A stretch of DNA of 64,000 nt from NCBI GenBank assembly GCA_041488155.1, contig JBGPOS010000012.1:6728-70727 (forward strand). Reading direction: 5' to 3'. The notes under the pieces were generated by a model. That model was not told the origin of the DNA, ran no database searches, and saw only the letters and a program-made list of their open reading frames with translations. Made by a program: the position numbers and the translations under genes. The first letter of the stretch is position 1; each line of letters begins with the position of its first letter. Shown piece by piece: positions 27,099 to 34,676 of this stretch. Source of the stretch: JBGPOS01 sp041488155 (GTDB taxonomy: Bacteria > Chloroflexota > Dehalococcoidia > Tepidiformales > Tepidiformaceae).

Positions 27099-28130
27099 TC
27101 AGCCCAGGAGGGCATCGACGAAATCCTGTGCGTCGAAGGGGGCGAGGTCATCGACCGTCTCGCCGGTGCCGATGAAACGCACGGGAATCCCGAGGTCGTG
27201 GGCGATGGCGAACGCGATGCCCCCTCGGGCGGTGCCGTCGAGCTTCGCGAGGACGATCCCGGTCACGCCGACAGCTTCGGTGAAGGTGCGAGCCTGGGCG
27301 AGGCCGTTCTGGCCCGTGGTCGCATCGAGCACGAGAAGCGTCTCGTGGGGACCGTCGGGGTGCTGGCGCTGGATGATGCGCTGGATCTTCTTCAGCTCCT
27401 CCATGAGGTTGGTCTTCGTGTGCAACCGCCCTGCGGTGTCGATGATGACGACGTCCGCGGAGGCTGTGGCGGCTGCGCTGAGGGTGTCGAAGACGACGGC
27501 GCCGGGGTCAGCGCCGGACTGGTGGGCAACCACCCGGACGTCGATGCGCTGGCCCCAGATCTTGAGCTGCTCTGTGGCGGCGGCGCGAAAGGTGTCGGCC
27601 GCCCCGAGGATGACTGAAGCTCCGTCCCGCTGGAACGCGTGAGCGAGCTTGGCGATGGTCGTCGTCTTGCCAGCGCCGTTGACGCCGATGACGAGGATGA
27701 TGAGGGTGGGCGGAGCGTCGTCTCGAGCCCAGGCTGGAGGCGCCTTCGTTGGCTTTTCGAGCACGCCGACGAGCTCTTCGCGGAGGATCTGGCGCACGCG
27801 GGCGGATTCCTTGATGCCATCCTGCCTCACGCGGGCGCGGACGGCGTCGAGTACCGCCGTGGCCGTTGCCATCCCGGTATCGGAGGCCACGAGGATCTCT
27901 TCCAGCTCCTCCCAGAGATCGTCCTCGAAGTCGGGGCGCTGAAAGAGGCCACCGATGCGGCCGAAGAGACCACGGCGGGTGCGTTCGAGCGCCTTCTCGG
28001 TCTGCACTTGAACCGCTGCGAGGTCCTCGACAGTCGGTTCGAGGGGGGCGAGGTCGGGGTGGGCTGCGGCGACTGCGGCGCCAGCTTCGCCTGTCGCAGA
28101 GTCGCCGGCCTTCTTGCGCCAGAACCGCAC
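27099..28130 (-). CDS. ftsY: Signal recognition particle receptor FtsY
   Basis: 343 residues. A short acidic N-terminal A-domain (about 1-60), then the four-helix N-domain (LFGRIGGLFQRPDFEDDLWE), then the SRP GTPase: G1 GVNGAGKTTT near 149, a DTFRAAA box, G3 DTAGR near 233 and G4-like AKLDGTARG near 310. C-terminal GTGETVDDLAPFDAQDFVDA is the usual ending. It docks ribosome-SRP complexes at the membrane with the SecYEG translocon. It lies 51 bases downstream of smc. Confidence 0.97.
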   Translation of the reverse strand: MRFWRKKAGDSATGEAGAAVAAAHPDLAPLEPTVEDLAAVQVQTEKALERTRRGLFGRIGGLFQRPDFEDDLWEELEEILVASDTGMATATAVLDAVRARVRQDGIKESARVRQILREELVGVLEKPTKAPPAWARDDAPPTLIILVIGVNGAGKTTTIAKLAHAFQRDGASVILGAADTFRAAATEQLKIWGQRIDVRVVAHQSGADPGAVVFDTLSAAATASADVVIIDTAGRLHTKTNLMEELKKIQRIIQRQHPDGPHETLLVLDATTGQNGLAQARTFTEAVGVTGIVLAKLDGTARGGIAFAIAHDLGIPVRFIGTGETVDDLAPFDAQDFVDALLG

Positions 28131-28181
28131 GCGATGCTCCTCCCGGTCCGACTTCGATGGTAGAGCGGAAGGGGGTAACGG

Positions 28182-31100
28182 TCAGTTCTGAGAGACGTCG
28201 GAGAGGCGCAGAGAGAGGACCTTCGAAACTCCGTCGCGGCCCATGGAGACGCCGTAGATCGCGTCGGCCACCTCGATCGAGCGCCGGTTGTGGGTGACCA
28301 CAATGAACTGGGTGCGTTCGGCGAGCTGCTTCAGGGCGGCGGTGAAGCGGCCAACGTTGGCCTCGTCGAGGGCGGCGTCGACTTCGTCGAGCACGCAGAA
28401 CGGGGCGGGGTTGGCGGAGAGGAGGGCGAAGAGCAGCGCCACGGCGGTCAACGAACGTTCGCCGCCGGAGAGCAGGCTGAGGCTCTTGATGCGCTTGCCG
28501 GGCGGGGTTGCCTCGATATCGATCCCGGCCTCTGCGATGTCATCGGGGCTGGTGAGCGAGAGCCGGGCGTTGCCGCCGCCGAAGAAGGAGGAGAAGTATT
28601 CGCCAAACGCCTTGTTGACCACATCGAACGTGCGTGTGAAGCGCTCCCGCACCTCTTCGTTGAGCTCGCCGATCGCCTGACGCAGTTGGATCTCGGCGTC
28701 CCCGAGGTCGCGGAGCTGTGTGGTGAGGAAGTCGTAGCGCTCGCGGCTGTCTCGGAAGTCTTCCGGGGCTTCTTCGTTTATTGGGCCGAGACGGCGGATC
28801 TGGCGCCGCACATCGTCGATGCGGGAACGCGTCTCCTCGACGTCGATGATGGCGCCACCCTGGACGCCGGGCGTGTCGTGGCCGACTTCATCGAAGAGAG
28901 GCCGGGTTGCCGCCTCTTCCAATGGCACGACCTGGCCACGGTGATCGGCCGCAAGACCTTCGCGCTGCATCTCGGCGCGGCAGTTTTCGATGTGTTCCTG
29001 GGCACGGGTGACTTCCGACTCCATGTCGAGCCGGCGGCGGTCGATGGCGAGGAGGGCGGTTTGCGCTTCGGAGTATTCGTCCTGGACCTGTCGTTCATGG
29101 TTTTCGAATCGGTGCAATTCGTCGCGATCAGGGGCGGCGTCGTCGGAATAGCGCGATTGTTCGAGGCGGACGGCTTCAAGGTCGCGGGCGAGCTTGCCGA
29201 GGCGCTCATCGATGACGCTCGCTTCGAGCTCGAGGTTGCGGGCCTGCATACGGCGGGCTGCGAGCTGGTTCGTGAGCCTCTCTATCGCTTTTTCGTGCTG
29301 CTCGCGCATGGCGCGGAGCGTCTTGCGTTCGCCTTCGACGGCGGCCTGCCGCCCGCTGGCCTCCGAGACGGCGCGCAGGGTGGCTTCGCGGCGCTCGGTG
29401 GCCCGGTGCAGGTCGTCTTCGAGGGACGCCATGGCCAGGCGCCGCTCGTCCCGGCGGGCCTGCAATTGTTCAGCCGCAAGAGTGGCCTGGGCTGTGAACC
29501 GTACCTTCTCCTCGCGTTCGCGAGCGATGTCGGCCCGCTTGGAGCGAATGGCGTAGAGGTCGCGCCGAAGCCGGTGGAAGCGATCGCGCTCGCCGTCCAG
29601 TGCGACGCGGGCGGATTCGAGCTGACGACGAAGCCCATCGTAAGCCGATTCCGCCGCCTGTGAGCGTTCAGCGAGCTGCTCAATCGTGGTGCGAGCGGTC
29701 TGGAGTTGGTGGGCGCTGACCGAGGTCCGGCGGCGGAGCTCCTCGATCCGGCCGGGCAGCTCGTCGAGTTCGCGTTGGCGGGTGAAGGCGCCTTCTTCAG
29801 CGCCGGTGCCGCCGCCACTGATAACTCCGGTAGGCTCGATGTAGGTGCCATCGAGCGTGACGACCGAGCCGAGCCCGCGCCTTATCATACGAAGGCCCGT
29901 TTCGACATCCTCGACGATGATTACGCGCCCCAGAAGGGTGTCGACCAGGGCCTTGAGGCGAGCGTCGCAGCGGACGAGCTTGGCGGCGACGCCAACGACG
30001 CCGCGTTCCTTCTGGAGGTTGAGCGGGTAGACGTGGCGGACGGAGTCCAGGGGCAGGAACTGGGCACGGCCCTGGCGCCGCTGCTGGAGGAGGTCAATGC
30101 CACGGAGGGCTTGCTTTTCGGTTTCGACGATGACGGCGTGGAGGCGCTGTTCGAGGGCCGCGTTAACGGCCATTTCAAGACCGGCCGGGACGCGCATCTG
30201 GCGCGCGAGCAGGCCGACGACTCCGGGCAGATCGGGGGGTTCGCCAAGGCTCCCGGGCTCTATCCCGTCGATCAGCGCCTGGCCCATGATGAGGACGTTG
30301 CGGGTGCCGGCGGCGACTCCGTCGTGTTCCGCCTGGACACGGCGGAGGGCGTCCAGGCGGCCTTCGAGGTGGTCGAGCTCGCGAAGGTCCTGGTTGCCTG
30401 CGGATTCGTAGTGACGGACTTCTTCCCGGACGCGGAGGAGGCGCTCACGGGCCTCTTCGGCTTCGGTGCGGGCAGCTTCGAGCTCGGCTTCAGCGGTGTT
30501 AACGCTGTTGCGGAGGGCGGCGAAGCGGCGGCCGTAGCCGATGAGTTCGACGAGGAGCTGCTTCCGGCGAACGGTAGCCTGCTCCCCTTCGTGGTCGAGT
30601 TCTTCGACGCGACGGGCGGCTACCGCAGCGTCGGTTTCCATGCCACCGGCGCGGCGCTCATCGCCATCGGCCCCGTCGCGAAGCTCCTGCACACGGCTGC
30701 GGAGAGCGGAGTACTCCCGTTCGGCGATGTCGAGGGCCTCCCGTGACTGTGCAAGGAAGGCCTTGGCCTGGTCCGCCTCCTCCACCACTTCGAGCCCGCG
30801 GCGGCCTTCATCAACATCGGTTGTCGAAAGGCTGAGTCGCTCACCTTCGAGAGCATCGATTTCGAGCCGCACCTCTTCCCTGCGGGCGGTGGTCATCCCG
30901 TGGCGTTCGCGGTCGATGGCGATGGCCTGCTCGGTGGCGACGAGGCGCTGGTCGATCTCGGTGTTCCTGTTGTCACGCCGGGCGATGGCCTCGCGGCGTT
31001 TGCGGATCTCTTCGCCGAGGGCCCGGAGTTGTTCACGCAGCTGGTCGACTCGCACCGCGGCTGCGGCATCTTCGGCGGTGCGCTGGTCGAGGGCGGCGCG

Positions 31101-31832
31101 AGCGCGCACGAGGGCGTTCTGCGCCTCGTTCCAGCGGTGGCTGTGGAAGGTGCGGAGCAGCTCGATTAGCTCTGTGGAGAGTCGCTGGTGCTCGGACGCG
31201 CGCTCGGCCTGGCGCTCCAGGCGGGTGAGCTGAGGCTCTATCTCGGCGATGATGAGGGTGACCCGATCGATGTTCTCGCGGGTGGCCGCCAAGCGGTCCT
31301 GGGCTTCCTTGATTTTCACGCGGAAGCGCTTCACATCAGCTGCCTCATCGAGGAAGCCGCGGCGCTCGTCCGGCGTCATCGACAGAACTTCGTCGACGAG
31401 GCCCTGGCCCATGATGGTGTAGCTGTTTTGGCCGACATCGCCCTTCATGAGCAGGTCGATCACGTCGCGCAGGCGCACGCGCGAACCGTTCAAGAGGTAT
31501 TCGGAGTCGCCGTTGCGATAGACGCGCCGCCCGACTTCGACTTCGGAGAAGTCGAGGGGCAGCCATTTGTCTTCGTTATCGAGGGTGAGCATGACTTCGG
31601 CCATGCCGACGGCAGCGCGATCCTTCGTACCGGAAAAGATGATGTCTTCCTGTTTGCGGGCGCGGATAAGGCGCACGCTTTGCTCACCGAGCACCCAGCG
31701 GATGGCGTCGGCGACGTTGCTCTTGCCGGAGCCATTCGGGCCAACGACCGCCGTCACACCGCGCCCGTAGTCGAAACTTGTACGGTTCGCGAAGCTTTTG
31801 AAGCCCTGGATGGAAAGCTTCTTCAGGTACAC
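28182..31832 (-). CDS. smc: Chromosome segregation protein SMC
   Basis: 1216 residues, GTG start 3 bases after the rnc stop. N-terminal FKSFANRTSF and Walker A GPNGSGKSNVADAIRW (31-46); a long coiled coil from about 170; a hinge (about 510-680, VVGLLARQMRVPAGLEMAVN to GVISGGGTGAEEGAF); a second coiled coil; C-terminal signature LSGGERSLTAVALLFAL and Walker B PFCVLDEVDAALDEANV. Complete and of normal length. It forms the condensin-like ring with ScpA/ScpB, not encoded here, and compacts the chromosome. Confidence 0.98.
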   Translation of the reverse strand: MYLKKLSIQGFKSFANRTSFDYGRGVTAVVGPNGSGKSNVADAIRWVLGEQSVRLIRARKQEDIIFSGTKDRAAVGMAEVMLTLDNEDKWLPLDFSEVEVGRRVYRNGDSEYLLNGSRVRLRDVIDLLMKGDVGQNSYTIMGQGLVDEVLSMTPDERRGFLDEAADVKRFRVKIKEAQDRLAATRENIDRVTLIIAEIEPQLTRLERQAERASEHQRLSTELIELLRTFHSHRWNEAQNALVRARAALDQRTAEDAAAAVRVDQLREQLRALGEEIRKRREAIARRDNRNTEIDQRLVATEQAIAIDRERHGMTTARREEVRLEIDALEGERLSLSTTDVDEGRRGLEVVEEADQAKAFLAQSREALDIAEREYSALRSRVQELRDGADGDERRAGGMETDAAVAARRVEELDHEGEQATVRRKQLLVELIGYGRRFAALRNSVNTAEAELEAARTEAEEARERLLRVREEVRHYESAGNQDLRELDHLEGRLDALRRVQAEHDGVAAGTRNVLIMGQALIDGIEPGSLGEPPDLPGVVGLLARQMRVPAGLEMAVNAALEQRLHAVIVETEKQALRGIDLLQQRRQGRAQFLPLDSVRHVYPLNLQKERGVVGVAAKLVRCDARLKALVDTLLGRVIIVEDVETGLRMIRRGLGSVVTLDGTYIEPTGVISGGGTGAEEGAFTRQRELDELPGRIEELRRRTSVSAHQLQTARTTIEQLAERSQAAESAYDGLRRQLESARVALDGERDRFHRLRRDLYAIRSKRADIAREREEKVRFTAQATLAAEQLQARRDERRLAMASLEDDLHRATERREATLRAVSEASGRQAAVEGERKTLRAMREQHEKAIERLTNQLAARRMQARNLELEASVIDERLGKLARDLEAVRLEQSRYSDDAAPDRDELHRFENHERQVQDEYSEAQTALLAIDRRRLDMESEVTRAQEHIENCRAEMQREGLAADHRGQVVPLEEAATRPLFDEVGHDTPGVQGGAIIDVEETRSRIDDVRRQIRRLGPINEEAPEDFRDSRERYDFLTTQLRDLGDAEIQLRQAIGELNEEVRERFTRTFDVVNKAFGEYFSSFFGGGNARLSLTSPDDIAEAGIDIEATPPGKRIKSLSLLSGGERSLTAVALLFALLSANPAPFCVLDEVDAALDEANVGRFTAALKQLAERTQFIVVTHNRRSIEVADAIYGVSMGRDGVSKVLSLRLSDVSQN

Positions 31833-31835
31833 AGG

Positions 31836-32573
31836 CTAGCTTTCCGCCTCCCCTTCCTCAGCAAGCCGGACCAGCGCGCGGCGCGCTGCTTCTTGCTGAG
31901 CCTCACTCTTCCTCGCCCCCGTGCCCGTTCCCAGAGTAACACCTGCGGCACGCACCTCAACGGTAAACCGCCGGGGTTCGTCGTCAGGGCCTAATTCGAC
32001 GGTGGTGTATCCGGGAGGTTGGTGCCAGCGTGCCTGCACGAGATGCTGGAGCGCCGACTTGGCATCGAACCGCGCGCCTTCCCGCCGGACCTGCTGGATC
32101 TCTGGTCCGAGCAGCCGATGGATGAGACTGCGCACCTGGCGATAGCCCTGGCTGAGGTAGACGGCGCCGATCAGGGCTTCGAAGGCCCCGGCGAGGTTGC
32201 GGTCCCGCGCGCGGCCTCCCGCCGCCTCTTCCCCCCGGCCGAGGATGATGTGGTCGCCGAGGCCCAACCGCATCGCGGCGCGGGCGAGGGTGCTGCCGCG
32301 AACGATGTCAGCGCGAAGGCGGGTCAACTCGCCCTCACCGGCGTTCGGGTAGAGGCGGTACAGATCAGAGGCGATGATCATGCCAAGGACGGCGTCGCCA
32401 AGGAATTCGAGGCGTTCGTTGGAGGCGGTGCGGGTATCCGATTCGTTGAGGACGGAAGCGTGCGTCAGAGCCTGCTCAAGCAGTTCCGGAGGCAAGGGCC
32501 TCGTGCCGAGCCGGCCTGCCAATTCCTCGGAGGCGAGTGGAGCAGCCAGCGGCACAGAACCCCCTGTACGCAC
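31836..32573 (-). CDS. rnc: Ribonuclease III (with unusual Gly at a metal-ligand position)
   Basis: 245 residues, GTG start. The catalytic domain has the signature NERLEFLGDAVLG (Glu53, Glu56, Asp60) and the second metal-site helix LAGAFEALIGAVYL. In E. coli RNase III the latter reads ADTVEALIGG with Asp114 and Glu117; here Glu132 is kept but Asp is Gly129 (codon GGG, 32187-32189). The C-terminal double-stranded RNA-binding domain (about 165-240) ends with GARKSEAQQEAARRALVRLA. First gene of the rnc-smc-ftsY run. A good promoter lies upstream (32618-32647), with a 12-base palindrome at its transcription start. Confidence 0.95.
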   Translation of the reverse strand: MRTGGSVPLAAPLASEELAGRLGTRPLPPELLEQALTHASVLNESDTRTASNERLEFLGDAVLGMIIASDLYRLYPNAGEGELTRLRADIVRGSTLARAAMRLGLGDHIILGRGEEAAGGRARDRNLAGAFEALIGAVYLSQGYRQVRSLIHRLLGPEIQQVRREGARFDAKSALQHLVQARWHQPPGYTTVELGPDDEPRRFTVEVRAAGVTLGTGTGARKSEAQQEAARRALVRLAEEGEAES

Positions 32574-32603
32574 TGCTCAGCCCATTCCGGTGGGTGAAGA
32601 AAT

Positions 32604-32615
32604 GCTAATGTTAGC
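32604..32615. promoter_or_regulatory. Palindrome GCTAA-TG-TTAGC between rnc and the RING-like gene
   Basis: A perfect 5-bp inverted repeat with a 2-base centre. It sits on the predicted transcription start of the rnc promoter and within the upstream region of the divergent zinc-finger/HTH gene, so it is a candidate operator for both. The adjacent gene encodes a DNA-binding-like domain and could be the repressor; this is inference. Confidence 0.4.
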
Positions 32616-32617
32616 TG

Positions 32618-32647
32618 ATCATATGAAGACCGTTCCGGCGGCGTCAA
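32618..32647 (-). promoter_or_regulatory. SigA-type promoter for the rnc-smc-ftsY run
   Basis: On the minus strand TTGACG (32647-32642) and TATGAT (32623-32618) are separated by 18 bases, 5/6 matches to each consensus box. The predicted start near 32611 leaves a leader of about 38 bases before the rnc GTG. Confidence 0.6.
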
Positions 32648-32656
32648 GGATAAGCT

Positions 32657-33067
32657 ATGATCCGCGACGAGCCTCCGGAGACTATGACAAGTTCGAAAAA
32701 TTCATGTTCGGTGTGCGACGAAGCCCTCGAAGTGCACACCGAGGCGTTCTGCAACCAGTGCGGACTCCCCTACCACCTCAACCAGCGAACCGACCTGCCC
32801 GGGCGGGACTGCGGCGAGGTCTGGATCAGCGAGGAACACCTCGCCCTGGAGTTCGCCTGCAACACCTGTCTGCATCCAGTGGTCGAAGTGTTAACGAGTC
32901 TCGCCGACATCCTGGATGTGGCCGAAGCGGCGCTAGCGGCGGGAGTGAGCGAGGCTGCCCTTACAAGCGCTGCTGAATCGGGCGAGGTCCGGCATCGGCG
33001 GACGGCGAGCGGTACGTATCTCTTCGAACGGCGGGACGTCGCGATCTTCCTTCAAGGACGGCGATGA
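32657..33067 (+). CDS. Prokaryotic RING-like zinc finger plus winged-HTH protein
   Basis: 136 residues; ATG 6 bases after AAGGA (32646-32650); a second ATG at 32684 is possible. Residues 17-71 carry eight metal ligands in RING/PHD-like order: Cys17, 20, 32, 35, His40, Cys52, 68, 71 (CSVC, CNQCGLPYH, C, CNTC). Residues 80-136 look like a MerR/excisionase-type winged helix (VAEAALAAGVSEAALTSAAE, then YLFERRDVAIFL). The stop overlaps the next gene (ATGA), which has the same finger. Role unknown; a DNA-binding regulator with a protein-interaction finger is the simplest reading. Confidence 0.75.
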   Translation: MIRDEPPETMTSSKNSCSVCDEALEVHTEAFCNQCGLPYHLNQRTDLPGRDCGEVWISEEHLALEFACNTCLHPVVEVLTSLADILDVAEAALAAGVSEAALTSAAESGEVRHRRTASGTYLFERRDVAIFLQGRR

Positions 33068-33291
33068 GTGAGAACTGCTGCGAGTGCAAAGAATCCTTCG
33101 GGCGGCGCAGCGCCTTGAGATGCGCGGACTGCGGCGGCGTCTTCCACTTTCCGGATGCGCGAGCTGACGAACCGGGGGAGGCCTGCGGAGTGCACGAGAT
33201 CGGGTTCCGGGATCTGCTCGGGCGCGACGTGGTGCCGCTTTGCGGGCGCTGCGACATGGCCTTTCGCCTGCGGTTTGGGATCCCTTCGTGA
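33064..33291 (+). CDS. Small RING-like zinc-finger protein
   Basis: 75 residues, almost entirely one finger: Cys5, Cys8, Cys20, Cys23, His28, Cys41, Cys60, Cys63 (CCEC, CADCGGVFH, C, CGRC). Ligand spacing is nearly the same as in the upstream protein (x11 between the first two pairs, x4 to the His, x11/x12 to the next Cys), so the two are paralogues. Its ATG overlaps the upstream stop and its stop overlaps the next start (GTGA), so the three genes are tightly coupled. No ubiquitin-like, E1, E2 or JAB gene is in the window. Confidence 0.75.
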   Translation: MSENCCECKESFGRRSALRCADCGGVFHFPDARADEPGEACGVHEIGFRDLLGRDVVPLCGRCDMAFRLRFGIPS

Positions 33292-33605
33292 GCCCGGCCC
33301 GAAAGCGAACGCGAAGGACCCACGGCGGAGCCGTGGCGGCGGCAGTGCCCGCTGCGGCACCGGTCGCGGGTCGGCCGGCGTGGCGCTGGCGAACGTTCCC
33401 GGTCTACTTCGCTTTTGCTGTCGGGATGTTCGGCGGGTCCTACCTGGGCTACGCGGCCGGCGTCGCCAGCGATCGCGGCAACGAGACTTTCTGGATCGTG
33501 GTGATCATCACAGCGGCTTCGCTGCTGGGGTTCGGCCTGGCGCGAATCAGCAGCCGGGTGATGATCAGCCGGGGATGGGTGAAGCCCCGGGCAGTGCGGA
33601 AGTAG
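33288..33605 (+). CDS. Small two-helix membrane protein
   Basis: 105 residues from the GTG that overlaps the preceding stop. A basic, Ala/Pro-rich N-terminus (KRTRRTHGG, then VAAAVPAAAPVAG) precedes two hydrophobic helices: FPVYFAFAVGMFGGSYLGYAAG and FWIVVIITAASLLGFGLA. With the basic N-terminus inside, both ends would be cytoplasmic. I do not recognise a family. Linked by overlaps to the two RING-like genes, so it may anchor them at the membrane. Confidence 0.7.
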   Translation: MSPARKRTRRTHGGAVAAAVPAAAPVAGRPAWRWRTFPVYFAFAVGMFGGSYLGYAAGVASDRGNETFWIVVIITAASLLGFGLARISSRVMISRGWVKPRAVRK

Positions 33606-33606
33606 C

Positions 33607-34593
33607 ATGCTGTTCTCGGGTGTCGCTATGTCGGGGCCGACCGTCGGGCACCACGTCGCGATCGGGAAGGAGGCGGAGCGGCTCGGCTACGAGAGCGCCT
33701 GGGTCACAGAGGTCTCTGGTCCAGACGCCGTGACGGTGCTCGCCGCGGCGGCCGCCGCGACCACGACGATCCGGCTGGCGACCGGGATCGTGCCGACGTA
33801 CGTCCGCGACCCGTACCTGGCGGCGATGACCTTCGCCTCGCTCCAAGACCTCTCCGGAGGCCGGGTCGTCGCGGGGTTCGGCACGAGCACGCCGGTGATA
33901 GTGAGCGGTTGGCACGGCCTCCCCTGGGGGCGGCCAGTCGCGACGACCCGCGAGTATGTGACATTGTTCCGCCGTCTGCTTTCAGGGGAGCGAGTCAAGC
34001 ACGAGGGCATCTTCCGGCTGCAAGGGGCCACGCTTCGGGCGCCTGTACGGGAGCCGATCCCGGTCTATCTCGGGGCCCTGAACAACGGCATGCTCGAGCT
34101 GGCGGGCGAGATCGCGGACGGGGTGATCCTCAACTTCCCAACGCCGGGTTACACCCGGGGTGCCGTGGAGGCGATTCGACGCGGGCTGACCCGCTCCGGC
34201 CGCGACCGAAGCGAGATCGACATCGTCGTCTTCCTGCGGACCGGAGTGACCGATTCGTTCGAGGCAATCGCGACCCCGGTGCGCCGCGAGCTGCTGACAT
34301 ACTGCCTTACTCCCGTGTACCAGAAGGTGTTCGGTGCCGACGGCTATGGTGCCGACGTAGAGGCAGTGAACGAGCGCTGGCGGGCCGGTGACCGCGCGAA
34401 CGCGCCCGCGGCGATCTCCGACCGGATGGTCGCTGACCACGCTGTGATTGGGTCCGTGGGTGAGTGCAACGATCAGGTTCGAGCGTATCTGGAGTTGGAC
34501 GTGGACCATGCGGTCCTTTTCCCGGTCGTGAGCGACGGGCCGGCGGCCGCCGAGCGCGCGCTGGAGACCGTCCGGGCGCTCGGCCCGAGTTAG
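33607..34593 (+). CDS. LLM-class (luciferase-like) flavin/F420-dependent oxidoreductase
   Basis: 328 residues of the luciferase-like TIM barrel: RLGYESAWVTEVSGPDAVTV, then LATGIVPTYVRDPYLAAM, then SGGRVVAGFGTS. Sequence such as PVYLGALNNGMLELAGEIADG fits the F420-dependent subgroup (methylene-H4MPT reductase-like), but cofactor choice cannot be fixed from motifs. It starts at an ATG one base after the previous stop. Its stop codon TAG (34591-34593) lies inside the first NrtR-like operator of nadA. Confidence 0.88.
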   Translation: MLFSGVAMSGPTVGHHVAIGKEAERLGYESAWVTEVSGPDAVTVLAAAAAATTTIRLATGIVPTYVRDPYLAAMTFASLQDLSGGRVVAGFGTSTPVIVSGWHGLPWGRPVATTREYVTLFRRLLSGERVKHEGIFRLQGATLRAPVREPIPVYLGALNNGMLELAGEIADGVILNFPTPGYTRGAVEAIRRGLTRSGRDRSEIDIVVFLRTGVTDSFEAIATPVRRELLTYCLTPVYQKVFGADGYGADVEAVNERWRAGDRANAPAAISDRMVADHAVIGSVGECNDQVRAYLELDVDHAVLFPVVSDGPAAAERALETVRALGPS

Positions 34594-34610
34594 TGTAGGG
34601 TTGACACCAT
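34590..34610. promoter_or_regulatory. NrtR-like operator, upstream copy (imperfect)
   Basis: Left arm TTAGTGT, 7-base spacer, right arm ACACCAT; the right arm matches the perfect arm (ACACTAA) at 5 of 7 positions. It keeps the GT-N7-AC core described for NAD-pathway NrtR repressors. It covers the -35-like TTGACA (34601-34606) and the stop codon of the upstream gene. It lies 51 bases upstream of the second copy. Confidence 0.5.
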
Positions 34611-34640
34611 CTCAGTGAAGTGGCACTGTACTTGCAACAG

Positions 34641-34661
34641 TTAGTGTCGTCATAACACTAA
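34641..34661. promoter_or_regulatory. NrtR-like operator, perfect 21-base palindrome before nadA
   Basis: TTAGTGT and ACACTAA are exact inverted repeats separated by 7 bases, 15 bases before the nadA ATG. Size (21 bases) and the GT-N7-AC core match the published NrtR (Nudix-related transcriptional regulator) site architecture, and nadA is a typical NrtR target. No nrtR gene is in the window. Confidence 0.65.
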
Positions 34662-34676
34662 GTCGAGGGACAGCCG

